Shown in pieces: positions 8,661 through 19,306 of a DNA stretch of 64,000 nt. The position numbers and the translations under genes were made by a program. This DNA comes from Maribacter sp. MJ134. Its GTDB lineage: Bacteria; Bacteroidota; Bacteroidia; Flavobacteriales; Flavobacteriaceae. The stretch lies in NCBI RefSeq assembly GCF_003970695.1, contig NZ_CP034570.1:868001-932000 (forward strand). The letters run 5' to 3'. The notes under the pieces were generated by a model. That model ran no database searches and had not been told where the DNA came from. It worked only from the letters and a program-made list of their open reading frames with translations. Position 1 is the stretch's first letter; each line of letters begins with the position of its first letter.

Positions 8661-8702
8661 CTAACTACTAAGTACTGAATACTAGTTACCAAGTACTCAA
8701 TA
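8661..8702. repeat. Two tandem 21-bp repeats in the prmC-LOG intergenic region
   Basis: Copy one (8661-8681) and copy two (8682-8702) differ at four positions and share the core AAGTACT-AATA. A third partial copy (CTAATTAA) follows. The repeats sit about 40-80 bases upstream of the LOG-family gene and could be a binding array or a slipped-strand tract. Confidence 0.6.
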
Positions 8703-8743
8703 CTAATTAAGGAATATTTGATTTTAACCGTTATAGTGTCGTA

Positions 8744-11319
<2,576 letters not shown>

Positions 11320-11404
11320 TGGCTAAGCCACAATTATAAAATTAGACCATGTCTTTTCCGGGATAAAACCGGTATTTAGAGGAGCATGCTTTTAACATAA
11401 AACT

Positions 11405-12652
11405 ATGGATTACTTTATCATTGCCGCTGTACTCGTTTTTATATCCGCCATATTCGGCTATATCAATGTGCGCTTTCTAAAACTGCCCAATACCATTGGG
11501 CTTATGCTCATAACCATTGTGTTTACCCTTGCGGTCTTTGGTATCAGTTATTTTGATGATACGTTGCTTAATGCCGAACGGTATATCATCAGTCAAATCG
11601 ATTTTAAGACCGTTCTTTTGGATGTTATGCTGAGTTTTCTGCTTTTTGCAGGGGCCTTGCACACCAATTTTGAGCAGTTAAAAGTACAACGCTGGCCCAT
11701 ATTGGTATTTTCTACTTTGGGCGTGCTGGTCTCCACCTTCTTGGTCGGCACCATCATGTTCTATGTATTGCAGGCTTTTAGTTTGCAGGTAGATTTTATT
11801 TACTGCCTGCTTTTTGGCTCCCTGATTTCTCCGACGGACCCTATTGCCGTACTTGGAATTTTAAAGCAAGCGGGAGCACCAAAGAAACTGGAAACCAAGA
11901 TAGTAGGAGAATCCCTTTTTAACGATGGGGTGGGCGTCGTGGTATTCTTGACCATTTTTCAGATTGCCTCTTCCGGGATGGATGCCATTACCCCTTTGGA
12001 AATCGCCGAACTTTTTGGTGTGGAAGTCATTGGTGGTGTTGTCTTGGGATTGGTCATCGGATGGATTACCTACCGCCTCATGCGCTCCATAGACGATTAC
12101 GATATTGAGGTCATCATTACCCTTGCCGCCGTTATGATGGGCACCGTAGTAGCACAGAAATTCCACCTCTCCGCACCCTTGGCCATGGTTACGGCCGGTT
12201 TGGTGGTGGGGAACGATACCGTTCGTCATTCCGCCATGTCCAAAACTACGGAAACCTATGTAGATAAATTTTGGGAGCTGCTGGATATTCTGTTGAATAC
12301 GCTCTTGTTCGTATTGATAGGGATGGAAATGCTGGTCATCTCCTTTGAATTCAATTATGTCGTGGCCGGCTTGGTGGCCATACCCATCGTATTGGCCTGT
12401 CGTTATTTATCCTTGCTGTTACCCATTAAATTCTTTGAAGAAAAGCTGGACTTTGTACCCGGAACCAATCTCGTGATGACCTGGGGCGGACTCCGCGGCG
12501 GTATTTCCATTGCCCTGGCATTGGGCTTAACGCAAGACATGCACCGCGACCTCTTTTTGGTCATCACCTATGTCGTTGTGGTCTTCTCCATTATTGGTCA
12601 AGGGCTTACCGTAGGCAAACTAGTGAAAAAAGTAACCGCTGATGCTACCTAA
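11405..12652 (+). CDS. Na+/H+ antiporter, CPA1 (NhaP/NHE-like) family
   Basis: This 415-residue inner-membrane protein has about 11-12 membrane segments. The CPA1 core motifs are present: SPTDPIAVLGILK, GESLFNDGVGVV with the paired Asn-Asp of the ion site, and the late GGLRGGISIALAL segment. It should exchange cytoplasmic Na+ or K+ for protons, useful in a marine setting. There is no long cytoplasmic C-terminal domain. Its last codons overlap by 11 bases the start of the small broken gene that follows, which suggests that the two once formed an operon. Confidence 0.9.
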   Translation: MDYFIIAAVLVFISAIFGYINVRFLKLPNTIGLMLITIVFTLAVFGISYFDDTLLNAERYIISQIDFKTVLLDVMLSFLLFAGALHTNFEQLKVQRWPILVFSTLGVLVSTFLVGTIMFYVLQAFSLQVDFIYCLLFGSLISPTDPIAVLGILKQAGAPKKLETKIVGESLFNDGVGVVVFLTIFQIASSGMDAITPLEIAELFGVEVIGGVVLGLVIGWITYRLMRSIDDYDIEVIITLAAVMMGTVVAQKFHLSAPLAMVTAGLVVGNDTVRHSAMSKTTETYVDKFWELLDILLNTLLFVLIGMEMLVISFEFNYVVAGLVAIPIVLACRYLSLLLPIKFFEEKLDFVPGTNLVMTWGGLRGGISIALALGLTQDMHRDLFLVITYVVVVFSIIGQGLTVGKLVKKVTADAT

Positions 12653-12944
12653 GGATTATACCGAGTTTAAGGAAACACTTGAGCAATCAATACCACCTGT
12701 GGACTGGCCCTAAGCCCTCAAAGCCCTGTGGTTTGACGCCAAAGGCGACTGGGAAAGTTCCCATAACATTGCCCAGGACATGCATAACGAGCTAGGCAGC
12801 TGGATGCATGCCTACCTACACCGCAAAGAAGGTGACCGTTTTAATGCCGGGTACTGGTACCGCCAAGCAGGGAAAAGCTATCCTGAAATGAGTCTAGAAA
12901 CGGAATTAAAGAAAATGGTGGTGTTTGTTTTGGAGCGCTATTAG
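12642..12944 (+). pseudogene. Small conserved hypothetical gene broken by an in-frame TAA
   Basis: Read from an ATG overlapping the antiporter stop, the frame runs MLPKDYTEFKETLEQ, meets TAA at 12711-12713 (codon 24), then continues for 76 sense codons. The downstream part, ALKALWFDAKGDWESSHNIAQ to YWYRQAGKSYPEMS, is clearly coding-like and resembles a family of about 100-residue proteins of unknown function with the HNIAQD-HAYLHRKEGD pattern. Only one codon stands between an intact gene and this state, so the break is recent or a sequencing error. A second, partial copy of its 3' end lies at 14077-14163. Confidence 0.75.
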
Positions 12945-12970
12945 AATCGCTTGCATCGGTCTCGTATAAC
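12864..12970. repeat. Direct duplication, copy 1 (3' end of broken gene plus tail)
   Basis: This segment matches 14083-14189 in the same orientation. Over the 81 coding bases I count about 67 identities by hand, and the similarity continues past the stop codon (ATCGGTCTCGTATA versus ATCGGTCTTGTATA). The pair flanks the DUF4345/DUF1569 genes. Confidence 0.65.
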
Positions 12971-13055
12971 CGAAAATTACGGATTAATATGCATTAATTT
13001 TACCTTAGCATGATGTCCAGGATGTGTTACCTGCTGTCTTTTTTGAAGATTTAAT
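12945..13055. other. Non-coding gap after the broken gene
   Basis: Together with the broken gene this fills the 403 bases between the antiporter and the DUF4345 gene. Beyond the duplicated tail I see no gene, tRNA or terminator here. Confidence 0.5.
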
Positions 13056-13451
13056 CTATTCCATTGCATATTTTTTTAACTGATATAAGGAAAATAGTCC
13101 AATTAGCAGTTCCGCAAATATTCCAAAAATATATCCACCAGTTGGAAATCCATCCATTATCATACTCAACGCTCGCCCTGTTGCCAGCGTTAGCATAAAT
13201 AAAACATTCAGTTGAGTAGCAATTTTCCAATATTTTGATTTCCAGATTCCTAAAGCCCATATGAGCGATATTCCCAGATATAAACACATAATAGCTTTCA
13301 GCATATTTGAAAGGTCAACCGTATTTACTTCAATATCTAAATGTTCGGGCAATACTGAAGGTGAACCATAAATTATTGCTGTAGGAACTACTATGGATAA
13401 GGAAATGATAAGATGTAAACTTTTAAAAATCCACTTTAAATTGTTGTTCAT
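13056..13451 (-). CDS. DUF4345 family membrane protein
   Basis: The 131-residue protein has four hydrophobic segments: residues about 8-28, 48-68, 78-95 and 105-122. The internal pattern MLTLATGRALSMIMDG with the following glycine-rich helix is that of DUF4345 proteins, small inner-membrane proteins of unknown function. It lies 3 bases after the DUF1569 gene and is probably expressed with it. The pair is flanked by a direct duplication, and the base composition seems richer in A+T than the core genes nearby, so acquisition as a unit is likely. Confidence 0.75.
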   Translation of the reverse strand: MNNNLKWIFKSLHLIISLSIVVPTAIIYGSPSVLPEHLDIEVNTVDLSNMLKAIMCLYLGISLIWALGIWKSKYWKIATQLNVLFMLTLATGRALSMIMDGFPTGGYIFGIFAELLIGLFSLYQLKKYAME

Positions 13452-13454
13452 TCG

Positions 13455-13904
13455 TTAAGAATCAAATTGTCTTAAATGATGGTCAATATGTTTCCATTGC
13501 GCAATTGCCCATTCATTTGGTGTTAAATTACCGAAGAATGGGTGAGGTTGTTTTGTGCACTGTTCAGGTCCATTATCATAAAACTGCTTTATTAGCGACA
13601 TAGCTCTATTTTTTTCCTTTTCAAAGTCCTTTTCACCAGTAAAAATATAATTTTTACCCGTTGGTGAATTTTTAGAAAATTGTTTTTTACTTACATAGCG
13701 TTCTTTAAAAAACCTGCCTAAAATTTTTCCTATGAATATTCTTTCTTGGAAATTGATATTCAACGCGGTTTCAAGAAAAGCATTTAAGTGAGCTAGCATT
13801 TGAGCTGTATTCATTTTTCCCCACTTTCTTTCTGCATTTGGAGTTAGTTTTTCCAACCTTTCTATAATTCCGTTTACGTCGGATTGATTATATAAGTTAT
13901 TCAT
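13455..13904 (-). CDS. DUF1569 family protein (DinB-like)
   Basis: The 149-residue protein matches DUF1569, a branch of the DinB/YfiT four-helix metal-binding fold. Visible hallmarks are WGKMNTAQMLAHLN near residues 28-41, with the first histidine, and the C-terminal HPFFGNLTPNEWAIAQWKHIDHHLRQF with the HxxHH cluster. These histidines would bind a divalent metal. The substrate is unknown; related proteins are thiol transferases. It is the first gene of a two-gene unit and is preceded 39 bases upstream by repeat copy A. Confidence 0.82.
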   Translation of the reverse strand: MNNLYNQSDVNGIIERLEKLTPNAERKWGKMNTAQMLAHLNAFLETALNINFQERIFIGKILGRFFKERYVSKKQFSKNSPTGKNYIFTGEKDFEKEKNRAMSLIKQFYDNGPEQCTKQPHPFFGNLTPNEWAIAQWKHIDHHLRQFDS

Positions 13905-13942
13905 GATTTTTGCAGGTAAAACTTAGAAAAGTGAAGACTATA

Positions 13943-14035
13943 TTTCATTTATAGGTTTGTAACGAAGTTCGTTGATTCTTAACTGGTTTTCAAGTCTTAC
14001 TTAAAGTATTTACGCTCTAATAGTAAATTCTTAAC
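13943..14035. repeat. Intergenic repeat, copy A (divergent)
   Basis: The core at 13943-13994 reads TTTCATTTATAGGTTTGTAACG and continues through the palindrome AACGAAGTTCGTT to GGTTTTCAAG. It matches copies at 15960 and 17031. The outer part has drifted and only loosely follows the others. Confidence 0.6.
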
Positions 14036-14076
14036 GATACTGTTGTATATGTTTCTTTATGTAAACCGTTGCGAAC

Positions 14077-14163
14077 GAGCACCAAGCGGGTGCGAGCTAT
14101 CCCGAAATGAGTCTAGAAAAGGAATTACAGGAAATGGTGGTGTTTGTTTTGGGAAGCCACTAG
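14077..14163 (+). pseudogene. 3' fragment duplicating the broken gene at 12642-12944
   Basis: Twenty-eight sense codons and a stop (EHQAGASYPEMSLEKELQEM, then VVFVLGSH) match the last part of the broken gene. No start or upstream part of the gene is present. It is a remnant left beside the DUF4345/DUF1569 insertion. Confidence 0.7.
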
Positions 14164-14186
14164 AACCGTTCGTTATCGGTCTTGTA

Positions 14187-14289
14187 TATGCATAGCGCGG
14201 GATTAAAAAGCATTTCACTTTCAGTATTCCGTTATGTTTTTTTATGTTCAGTTACTTTAGATTTAGCACCAAAACCCGCAATACTCATA
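14187..14289. repeat. Long imperfect inverted repeat
   Basis: The left arm at 14187-14204 and the reverse complement of the right arm at 14272-14289 share TATGnnTAnnGCGGGnTT. The loop is about 67 bases. It lies just past the 3' end of the PLD-like gene, where such structures often mark the edge of accessory gene units in flavobacteria. Confidence 0.45.
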
Positions 14290-14317
14290 GCCGTTGTTGT
14301 AGTGTCGTATTTTATTT

Positions 14318-15889
14318 TCAAATTGGAAATCCTTCTCTCCTTAACTCACTTTTTTCTTGTTCGTTAAAGTTCTTTCTAATCAATTCCATTCTTGTTTTAT
14401 TTTCCCTTTTCTGTCTTATCCAAAAATACAAATTCCCGATTTTGGATTCGGTTAAAGACCAAATACCATCTGGATTAATCGACTTGTTATAGCGAAATGA
14501 TTTCCATTCTTCAGTTCTGTCTTTTTGACGAGTTCTAATTCTCCCCAATGGACGCTCTTCGTCAAATACTAAGTACCAAGCATCAACAATATCTTGTTTG
14601 ATTTCATCGGGAAGTTCATCTATTCTATCTCTTAAAGCACTATTAAACCTATTTTGAAAATTGGCTTTATTCGGATTTTCTCTTTCTAAAAGGTCGTTAA
14701 TAAATCTTGTGGCAGTATCTATTGGAGTTCTACTTTTTGAAGACAAATCGAGTATGTCATTTATTTTTTCCATAATATCTAACTTTTTGTCTGATTTGTT
14801 GGCTTTTTTTATTCCCTGAATCCAAGTACCAAGTCGTACGCCCTTATATTCATATCGTTGACTCAATCCAATATTTTCTCCTTCATCAACTGCTTCTTGG
14901 AGCAACTTTAATTTAGTTTCCGCTTTCCATTCTTGCCACAACTTATGGGCATCTCCAAAGTAAAAATGTTCCCGTTTTAGTTGTTCTTCGTGGTCTTGTG
15001 GTAGTATTTTATTTTTATGATAAATCTTTTGTTTCAAATACCAATTATAAAGAGAAGGGTTTTTGTAATCTCTTGGTACTGTTACACTATATTTTTCTCC
15101 TTTATCACGATTTTCCTTTTTAAACTCTTTAAATAATTGAAAGAAATCAGGCCAAGAGTTTAAATAGTCTTCAGTTATTGAAGGAATATAAGCTGAGTCA
15201 TTATTGTATGAAGGCGGTTTTGATTCAATTTTCCCTAATGAACCTTTGTCGAATTTTAGTTTTATTCTTTTGCCAAAAGCTTTCTTATTTGACTTTACAA
15301 ATTCATATTCTGCATTTGTCTTTGATTCAGGCCAAATAAATCCTGAACGTTCCAAGTCAACAAGAACTTCTGTTGTCAATTTTTGAACGTTTTTATCTAT
15401 TTCATTAAGAATTGGGGCAAAGTATTCTTCAAATTGTCTAACTAATTTTTTTCCTTGCTGATTAGACTTTGAAAACTCAAAAAATGTAGAGGCTTCTATA
15501 TTATCAAATAGCCCAAAACTTGTCAAGTTTGAAGAACCCGTAATAAAGCGATAATTGTGCTTGCCTTGAAAAAAATAGATTTTTGGGTGAAACATTATTT
15601 GGTCGCTTGTACAGAAAATCCAAGTGTCAATGTTATTATCGATTAAAAATTGAAGAGCTTCTCTCGAAGTTCCTTTTGGTACAATTCCAAGATAGAATTT
15701 TATTGATTTAAATTTTTTAGAAGCTTCGAGCAATTCTTTCTTAATTCGGTTTATTCCCGACATTTTCGTAAAAGCAGAGAACCCAACAAAAGAGTAGTAG
15801 TCATCATTTTTGAACGAATCAATCATATAGTGTCCAACCGTATTGGTATGGTCTTTATGTAGTCCGTGTCCTAAAAATTCAACTCTCAT
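14318..15889 (-). CDS. PLD-fold (HKD-type) nuclease-like protein, possible defence gene
   Basis: The 523-residue protein begins with a phospholipase-D-like domain of about 170 residues. It holds one catalytic half-motif, HPKIYFF (His101, Lys103), followed by GSSNLTSFG (118-126) and a conserved Asn130/Glu132. One HKD motif per chain implies a dimeric active site, as in NgoFVII/BfiI-like restriction nucleases and Nuc. The remaining 350 residues are charged, have no membrane segment and match nothing I recognise; the end has a WxxxR/RIR pattern like a helix-rich binding domain. It stands alone on the minus strand with repeats on both sides. A DNA-targeting or defence role is inference. Confidence 0.7.
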   Translation of the reverse strand: MRVEFLGHGLHKDHTNTVGHYMIDSFKNDDYYSFVGFSAFTKMSGINRIKKELLEASKKFKSIKFYLGIVPKGTSREALQFLIDNNIDTWIFCTSDQIMFHPKIYFFQGKHNYRFITGSSNLTSFGLFDNIEASTFFEFSKSNQQGKKLVRQFEEYFAPILNEIDKNVQKLTTEVLVDLERSGFIWPESKTNAEYEFVKSNKKAFGKRIKLKFDKGSLGKIESKPPSYNNDSAYIPSITEDYLNSWPDFFQLFKEFKKENRDKGEKYSVTVPRDYKNPSLYNWYLKQKIYHKNKILPQDHEEQLKREHFYFGDAHKLWQEWKAETKLKLLQEAVDEGENIGLSQRYEYKGVRLGTWIQGIKKANKSDKKLDIMEKINDILDLSSKSRTPIDTATRFINDLLERENPNKANFQNRFNSALRDRIDELPDEIKQDIVDAWYLVFDEERPLGRIRTRQKDRTEEWKSFRYNKSINPDGIWSLTESKIGNLYFWIRQKRENKTRMELIRKNFNEQEKSELRREGFPI

Positions 15890-15959
15890 TTAATTTTTTT
15901 ATATGCACCATAAGTCATAGATAAGTGGAGTTTCAATACGTCGGCAAGCTCAGCACAAG

Positions 15960-16052
15960 TTTCATTTATCGGTTGCTAACGAATTTCGTTGATTCTAAAT
16001 TAGTTTTCAAGTGTTTCTTACAGGACTTGTACGAAAGTTTTTAACAGGATAG
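15960..16052. repeat. Intergenic repeat, copy B
   Basis: This copy runs from TTTCATTTATCGGTTGCTAACG, through the near-palindrome AACGAATTTCGTT, to ACGAAAGTTTTTAACAGGATAG. It lies 71 bases upstream of the PLD-like gene and matches copy C over its whole length and copy A over the first half. Confidence 0.7.
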
Positions 16053-16111
16053 GCTTGGGTTTTGCTCATTTACAATGAGTATTAGTCCTAAAGGAGGGCC
16101 AATTGGGGTAC

Positions 16112-16990
16112 TTATTCTTCATCTTTTAAATTACTTTTTACAAAGTCCAAAGCATCTGACATTGAATTGGCCACACATGTTTTGTTATGCGCCCCATCAG
16201 TAACCCTAAATTCGTGTTCCACCTTCTTTTTATGGAACACTACATGCAGTTCGGCGTTAGGAAGGGAGTGAAAATCATTATCGCAGGTCTGGATATACCA
16301 CTTTTTGCGTTTCAGTATTTCCGCATCAATTTTTTCAGCAATGTAGCGTGGGTTGTTATTCATATAGACCTCATTGGTGCGTTCTGTTGGTCTTAGATTT
16401 TCGCCATACAAATGCGCATGAAAGCGTTGGTAATATTGTTCCAAATCTTCTACCATCTGCTTTTTGGTGCTTATTGCTCCCATAAAACTTACACAAATCC
16501 CGAACTCTTCTGGATTTAACATGGTAAATCGTAAAGCTCCGAATCCTCCCATGGACATTCCCATAACAATGGTATTTTGTACAGATTTGGTCACAGCATA
16601 TCGTTTTTTCATTTCAGGAATAAATTCTGAGATGAACATGGTCGCATATTTCTCTTTACCGGCATAGTCATCCATGTACCAAGATTTGCCGCCGTTGGGA
16701 AAGATTATGATGGTCTCCGGGAAATGTCCTTTACCAATTAAAGAATCAATTTTTCGGGAAATACCTTTGCTATGGTCGCTATTGTTATTTCCCCCGAATC
16801 CATGTAAGAAGTATAGGGTTGGATAGGTTTTTAAAGTATCGTAATTGGGAGGTAAATAGACGTTGTACTTCACTCCTCTGTTTAAAACTTCACTTTGCAC
16901 TGTTTGATTTTCAAAAAGTGTTCCTTCCTGACTAAAAATAGGGCTGTGTATACAGAGGACGAAAAATATTACAATGCATCTATAATTCAT
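16112..16990 (-). CDS. Secreted esterase, alpha/beta-hydrolase fold (esterase D/feruloyl-esterase type)
   Basis: The 292-residue protein starts with a signal peptide (MNYRCIVIFFVLCIHSPIFSQ), so it is exported. The hydrolase domain shows YNVYLPPNY, the oxyanion segment FLHGFGG (61-67), the nucleophile elbow GMSMGG (Ser146), an Asp in QTCDNDFHS and a C-terminal His in DGAHNK. This layout fits the putative-esterase family that cleaves acyl esters or S-formylglutathione. The longer frame would begin inside repeat copy C, so I chose the ATG that gives the signal peptide. Repeats B and C flank the gene, marking it as an accessory unit. Confidence 0.85.
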   Translation of the reverse strand: MNYRCIVIFFVLCIHSPIFSQEGTLFENQTVQSEVLNRGVKYNVYLPPNYDTLKTYPTLYFLHGFGGNNNSDHSKGISRKIDSLIGKGHFPETIIIFPNGGKSWYMDDYAGKEKYATMFISEFIPEMKKRYAVTKSVQNTIVMGMSMGGFGALRFTMLNPEEFGICVSFMGAISTKKQMVEDLEQYYQRFHAHLYGENLRPTERTNEVYMNNNPRYIAEKIDAEILKRKKWYIQTCDNDFHSLPNAELHVVFHKKKVEHEFRVTDGAHNKTCVANSMSDALDFVKSNLKDEE

Positions 16991-17030
16991 AAGCTGATAT
17001 AATGGAATAAAGTCGCACTTGAAGTAACTG

Positions 17031-17122
17031 CTCCATGTATCGGTCACCAACGAAGTTCGTTGATTCCAAGATAGTTATCAAGCGCTTTCTACATGATTTG
17101 CACGAAAGTTTTTAACAGGATA
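17031..17122. repeat. Intergenic repeat, copy C
   Basis: This copy contains the perfect palindrome AACGAAGTTCGTT and the shared end CACGAAAGTTTTTAACAGGATAG. It lies 41 bases upstream of the esterase gene. Confidence 0.7.
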
Positions 17123-17218
17123 GTTTGCGGTTCTGTGGTTTATCCTTTGGTACCCTTTATGGGGAGAAGTTTCCTTATCCTCTTATTATAGCCTTCTATG
17201 GTATCTCCTTATCGTCAT

Positions 17219-18337
17219 TTAGATACCAAAACGTTCCTTTAAGGCTTCCGTTAGTATGGCATAGCCTTTTAATAAATCTTTCTTTTCGGCACCGATTCCT
17301 ATTCTAAAATGCTTATCCATCCCATATACATCTCCCGCCAGAATAAATACGCCTTTTTCCAAACGTAACCAATCCGAAAGTTCGGTAGAATTAATCGGGA
17401 ATTTGTATTTAATAAATACCATACCTCCGGCTTTTGGTGGTACAAACTCAATAAGGTCTTTATATTGTTTGGCCCATTCCGTCGTAACTTTTAGGTTCTC
17501 GTTAAGCATGGTAATGTTACGGTTCAGTATCTTTTTACGCATTTCCGGTTGCAAGGCTATTTCTCCAATTTTATGACTTAAGATTCCTGCGGTTATGGAC
17601 GTGTAATCGTGATAGGCCCACGTATCTGCAATTAGCGCTTTAGGCCCTATTAACCAGCCTAAACGTAGACCTGGCAATGCATAGGCTTTAGATAAACCGC
17701 CGTTGACCATGACCTTATCGTACATTCCGTAAAAGCTAGGTCCTTCTACACCGTCTAAACCTGCTCCTTTGTACACTTCATCACAATAAATCCAAGCACC
17801 GTACTTTTTGGCTATAGCAACGATAGCTGCCATTTCTTCATCCGTAAGTACATAACCTGTTGGGTTGTTCGGGTTACACAAGGCTATCATCTTTGTTTTA
17901 GCACTCATTTGCGCTTCTAGTTCTTTTAAATCGGGCTGCCAGCCGTTTTCTTCAACCAGATGAAATTTCTTTGGCGTACATCCCATTTCTTCTACAATGC
18001 CCCAAATCTGCATGTAGTTGGGCACCATCATCACCACTTCGTCCCCTTTTTCTAGCAAGGTGTGGCAAGCAATGAAATTAGCTTCCGCAGAGCCATTGGT
18101 TACCAGCACATTGTCATCGTCTCCAATAGGGTAGAGGTTGGTAATGGCCTTACGCAGCGGAATGGAACCGTTCGTTTGTCCGTAACCTAAAACGGTGGTC
18201 GTTAGCATTTTTATTTGCTCTGCCGTAAGTAATTCTTCCAAGGTATACGGGTGAAAACCACTCTCCGTAAGGTTAATAGGTACGGTATTTTCATAAAGGG
18301 ATTGAATACGCTCTAAGTCAAAAGTTCTAATGTTCAT
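17219..18337 (-). CDS. PLP-dependent aminotransferase, class I/II
   Basis: The 372-residue protein has the fold-type I aminotransferase motifs: NGSAEAN (81-87), NPNNPTG (155-161), YCDEVYKG, the PLP lysine Lys217 in GGLSKAYALPG, and the arginine pair near the C-terminal GGMVFIKY. It transfers an amino group from an amino acid to a 2-oxo acid in the cytoplasm. It overlaps the upstream ketimine-reductase-like gene by 11 bases. The pair suggests a catabolic route in which an amino acid is turned into a cyclic imine and reduced, but the substrate is not evident. Confidence 0.88.
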   Translation of the reverse strand: MNIRTFDLERIQSLYENTVPINLTESGFHPYTLEELLTAEQIKMLTTTVLGYGQTNGSIPLRKAITNLYPIGDDDNVLVTNGSAEANFIACHTLLEKGDEVVMMVPNYMQIWGIVEEMGCTPKKFHLVEENGWQPDLKELEAQMSAKTKMIALCNPNNPTGYVLTDEEMAAIVAIAKKYGAWIYCDEVYKGAGLDGVEGPSFYGMYDKVMVNGGLSKAYALPGLRLGWLIGPKALIADTWAYHDYTSITAGILSHKIGEIALQPEMRKKILNRNITMLNENLKVTTEWAKQYKDLIEFVPPKAGGMVFIKYKFPINSTELSDWLRLEKGVFILAGDVYGMDKHFRIGIGAEKKDLLKGYAILTEALKERFGI

Positions 18338-19304
18338 CGGTTGTGTTTTTATAGGAATTATAGACGGCCGTAGCGATCATTATATCTTGAACAGCCACGC
18401 CAGTTAAATCCGCTACGGTTATTTGCTTATCGTTTACTCTACCTAAAGCGGGGTTTTGAATCAGGTTGCCTAATTCAACAAGTTTAGTTTCGTCTAGGTA
18501 CTGCTGTTGTCTTGCCCTGAAAATTTCCCCTCTTGTTTTGGACTGTGCAATACTGTCCGAAATGATGATATCCGCTTTTTGGATAATAGCCGTATCCAGT
18601 TCTATTTTTTCTGAAGTATCGGAACCAATAGCTGTAATATGCGTGCCTTTTTTTATTTCAGAAGCTTGTAACAAAGGAGTGGTAGCTGGTGTTGTGGTAA
18701 TGATGACATTACATTTTTTGGCTAGCTCCGCTATGGAATTTGCTATCTGAATCTGATAATCACTGTCTTTAAAGTGCTCTTTAAATGCATTCGTTTTTTC
18801 CGGATTCCGCCCCCAAACTACGATGTTTTTACAGGCAGTAACCTTAGGTAAATAATCTAATTGAAGTTTGGCCTGCGTTCCTGTTCCAATAATTCCAATG
18901 GCTTTGATGGCTTTTGGTGCTAGGTGTTTAATGGTAATTATACTGGCAATGACCGTGCGTATGTCCGTTAACCGACCTTCATCTAAAAGTACCGCTAGTA
19001 ATTGCCCCGTGTGTTTAGAGAACAATAGCATAACGCCTTGGCTAGAAGAAATGCCCAAAGTAGGGTTATCATAAAAGCCGGAAGCGATTTTGATCACATA
19101 GTAATCCTGTTCTTTTATATAACCGTATTTAATATGTGCTTCGCCTGGCGGGTCATCAAAAAGCAACTCGCCAACGGGCGGTACTACGGCTTTTGATAAG
19201 GATAAATCCACAAAGCCTTGTTCAATAGCGGAAACTAAATCTAACTGTGGCAGATGACTCAGAATTTCGGGAAGTGTAAGTATTACGGGTGTTTGTGGTA
19301 TCAT
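18327..19304 (-). CDS. Ornithine cyclodeaminase/mu-crystallin family protein
   Basis: The 325-residue NAD(P)-binding protein has the family layout: an N-terminal catalytic part (GYIKEQDYYVIKIASGF, GLLF-like LLFSKHTG), the dinucleotide-binding loop GIIGTGTQA, the ITTTPATTPLL segment and AIGSDTSEKIELD. Relatives convert ornithine to proline or reduce cyclic ketimines such as piperideine-2-carboxylate. Key residues separating these activities cannot be judged without alignment. A perfect 12-bp inverted repeat sits directly before the start codon. The gene overlaps the aminotransferase by 11 bases, so the two are co-expressed. Confidence 0.85.
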   Translation of the reverse strand: MIPQTPVILTLPEILSHLPQLDLVSAIEQGFVDLSLSKAVVPPVGELLFDDPPGEAHIKYGYIKEQDYYVIKIASGFYDNPTLGISSSQGVMLLFSKHTGQLLAVLLDEGRLTDIRTVIASIITIKHLAPKAIKAIGIIGTGTQAKLQLDYLPKVTACKNIVVWGRNPEKTNAFKEHFKDSDYQIQIANSIAELAKKCNVIITTTPATTPLLQASEIKKGTHITAIGSDTSEKIELDTAIIQKADIIISDSIAQSKTRGEIFRARQQQYLDETKLVELGNLIQNPALGRVNDKQITVADLTGVAVQDIMIATAVYNSYKNTTDEH

Positions 19305-19306
19305 AT

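Larger units (their letters stand above)
13995..14317. other. Gap between the DUF1569 gene and the PLD-like gene
   Basis: The 413 bases between the two genes hold repeat copy A, the partial gene duplicate at 14077-14163 and a long imperfect inverted repeat with arms at 14187-14204 and 14272-14289. I see no intact gene. Confidence 0.55.

Noticed and set aside
11861-12229. Antisense frame of 122 codons within the antiporter gene
   Set aside because: It is opposite to conserved membrane helices and encodes a His/Asn/Gly-rich product without family; it is a shadow frame.
13943-17122. Integron cassette array with attC sites
   Set aside because: The repeats do not have the RYYYAAC/GTTRRRY boxes in the right places, and no integrase gene is in the window; only the cassette-like layout was kept as an observation.
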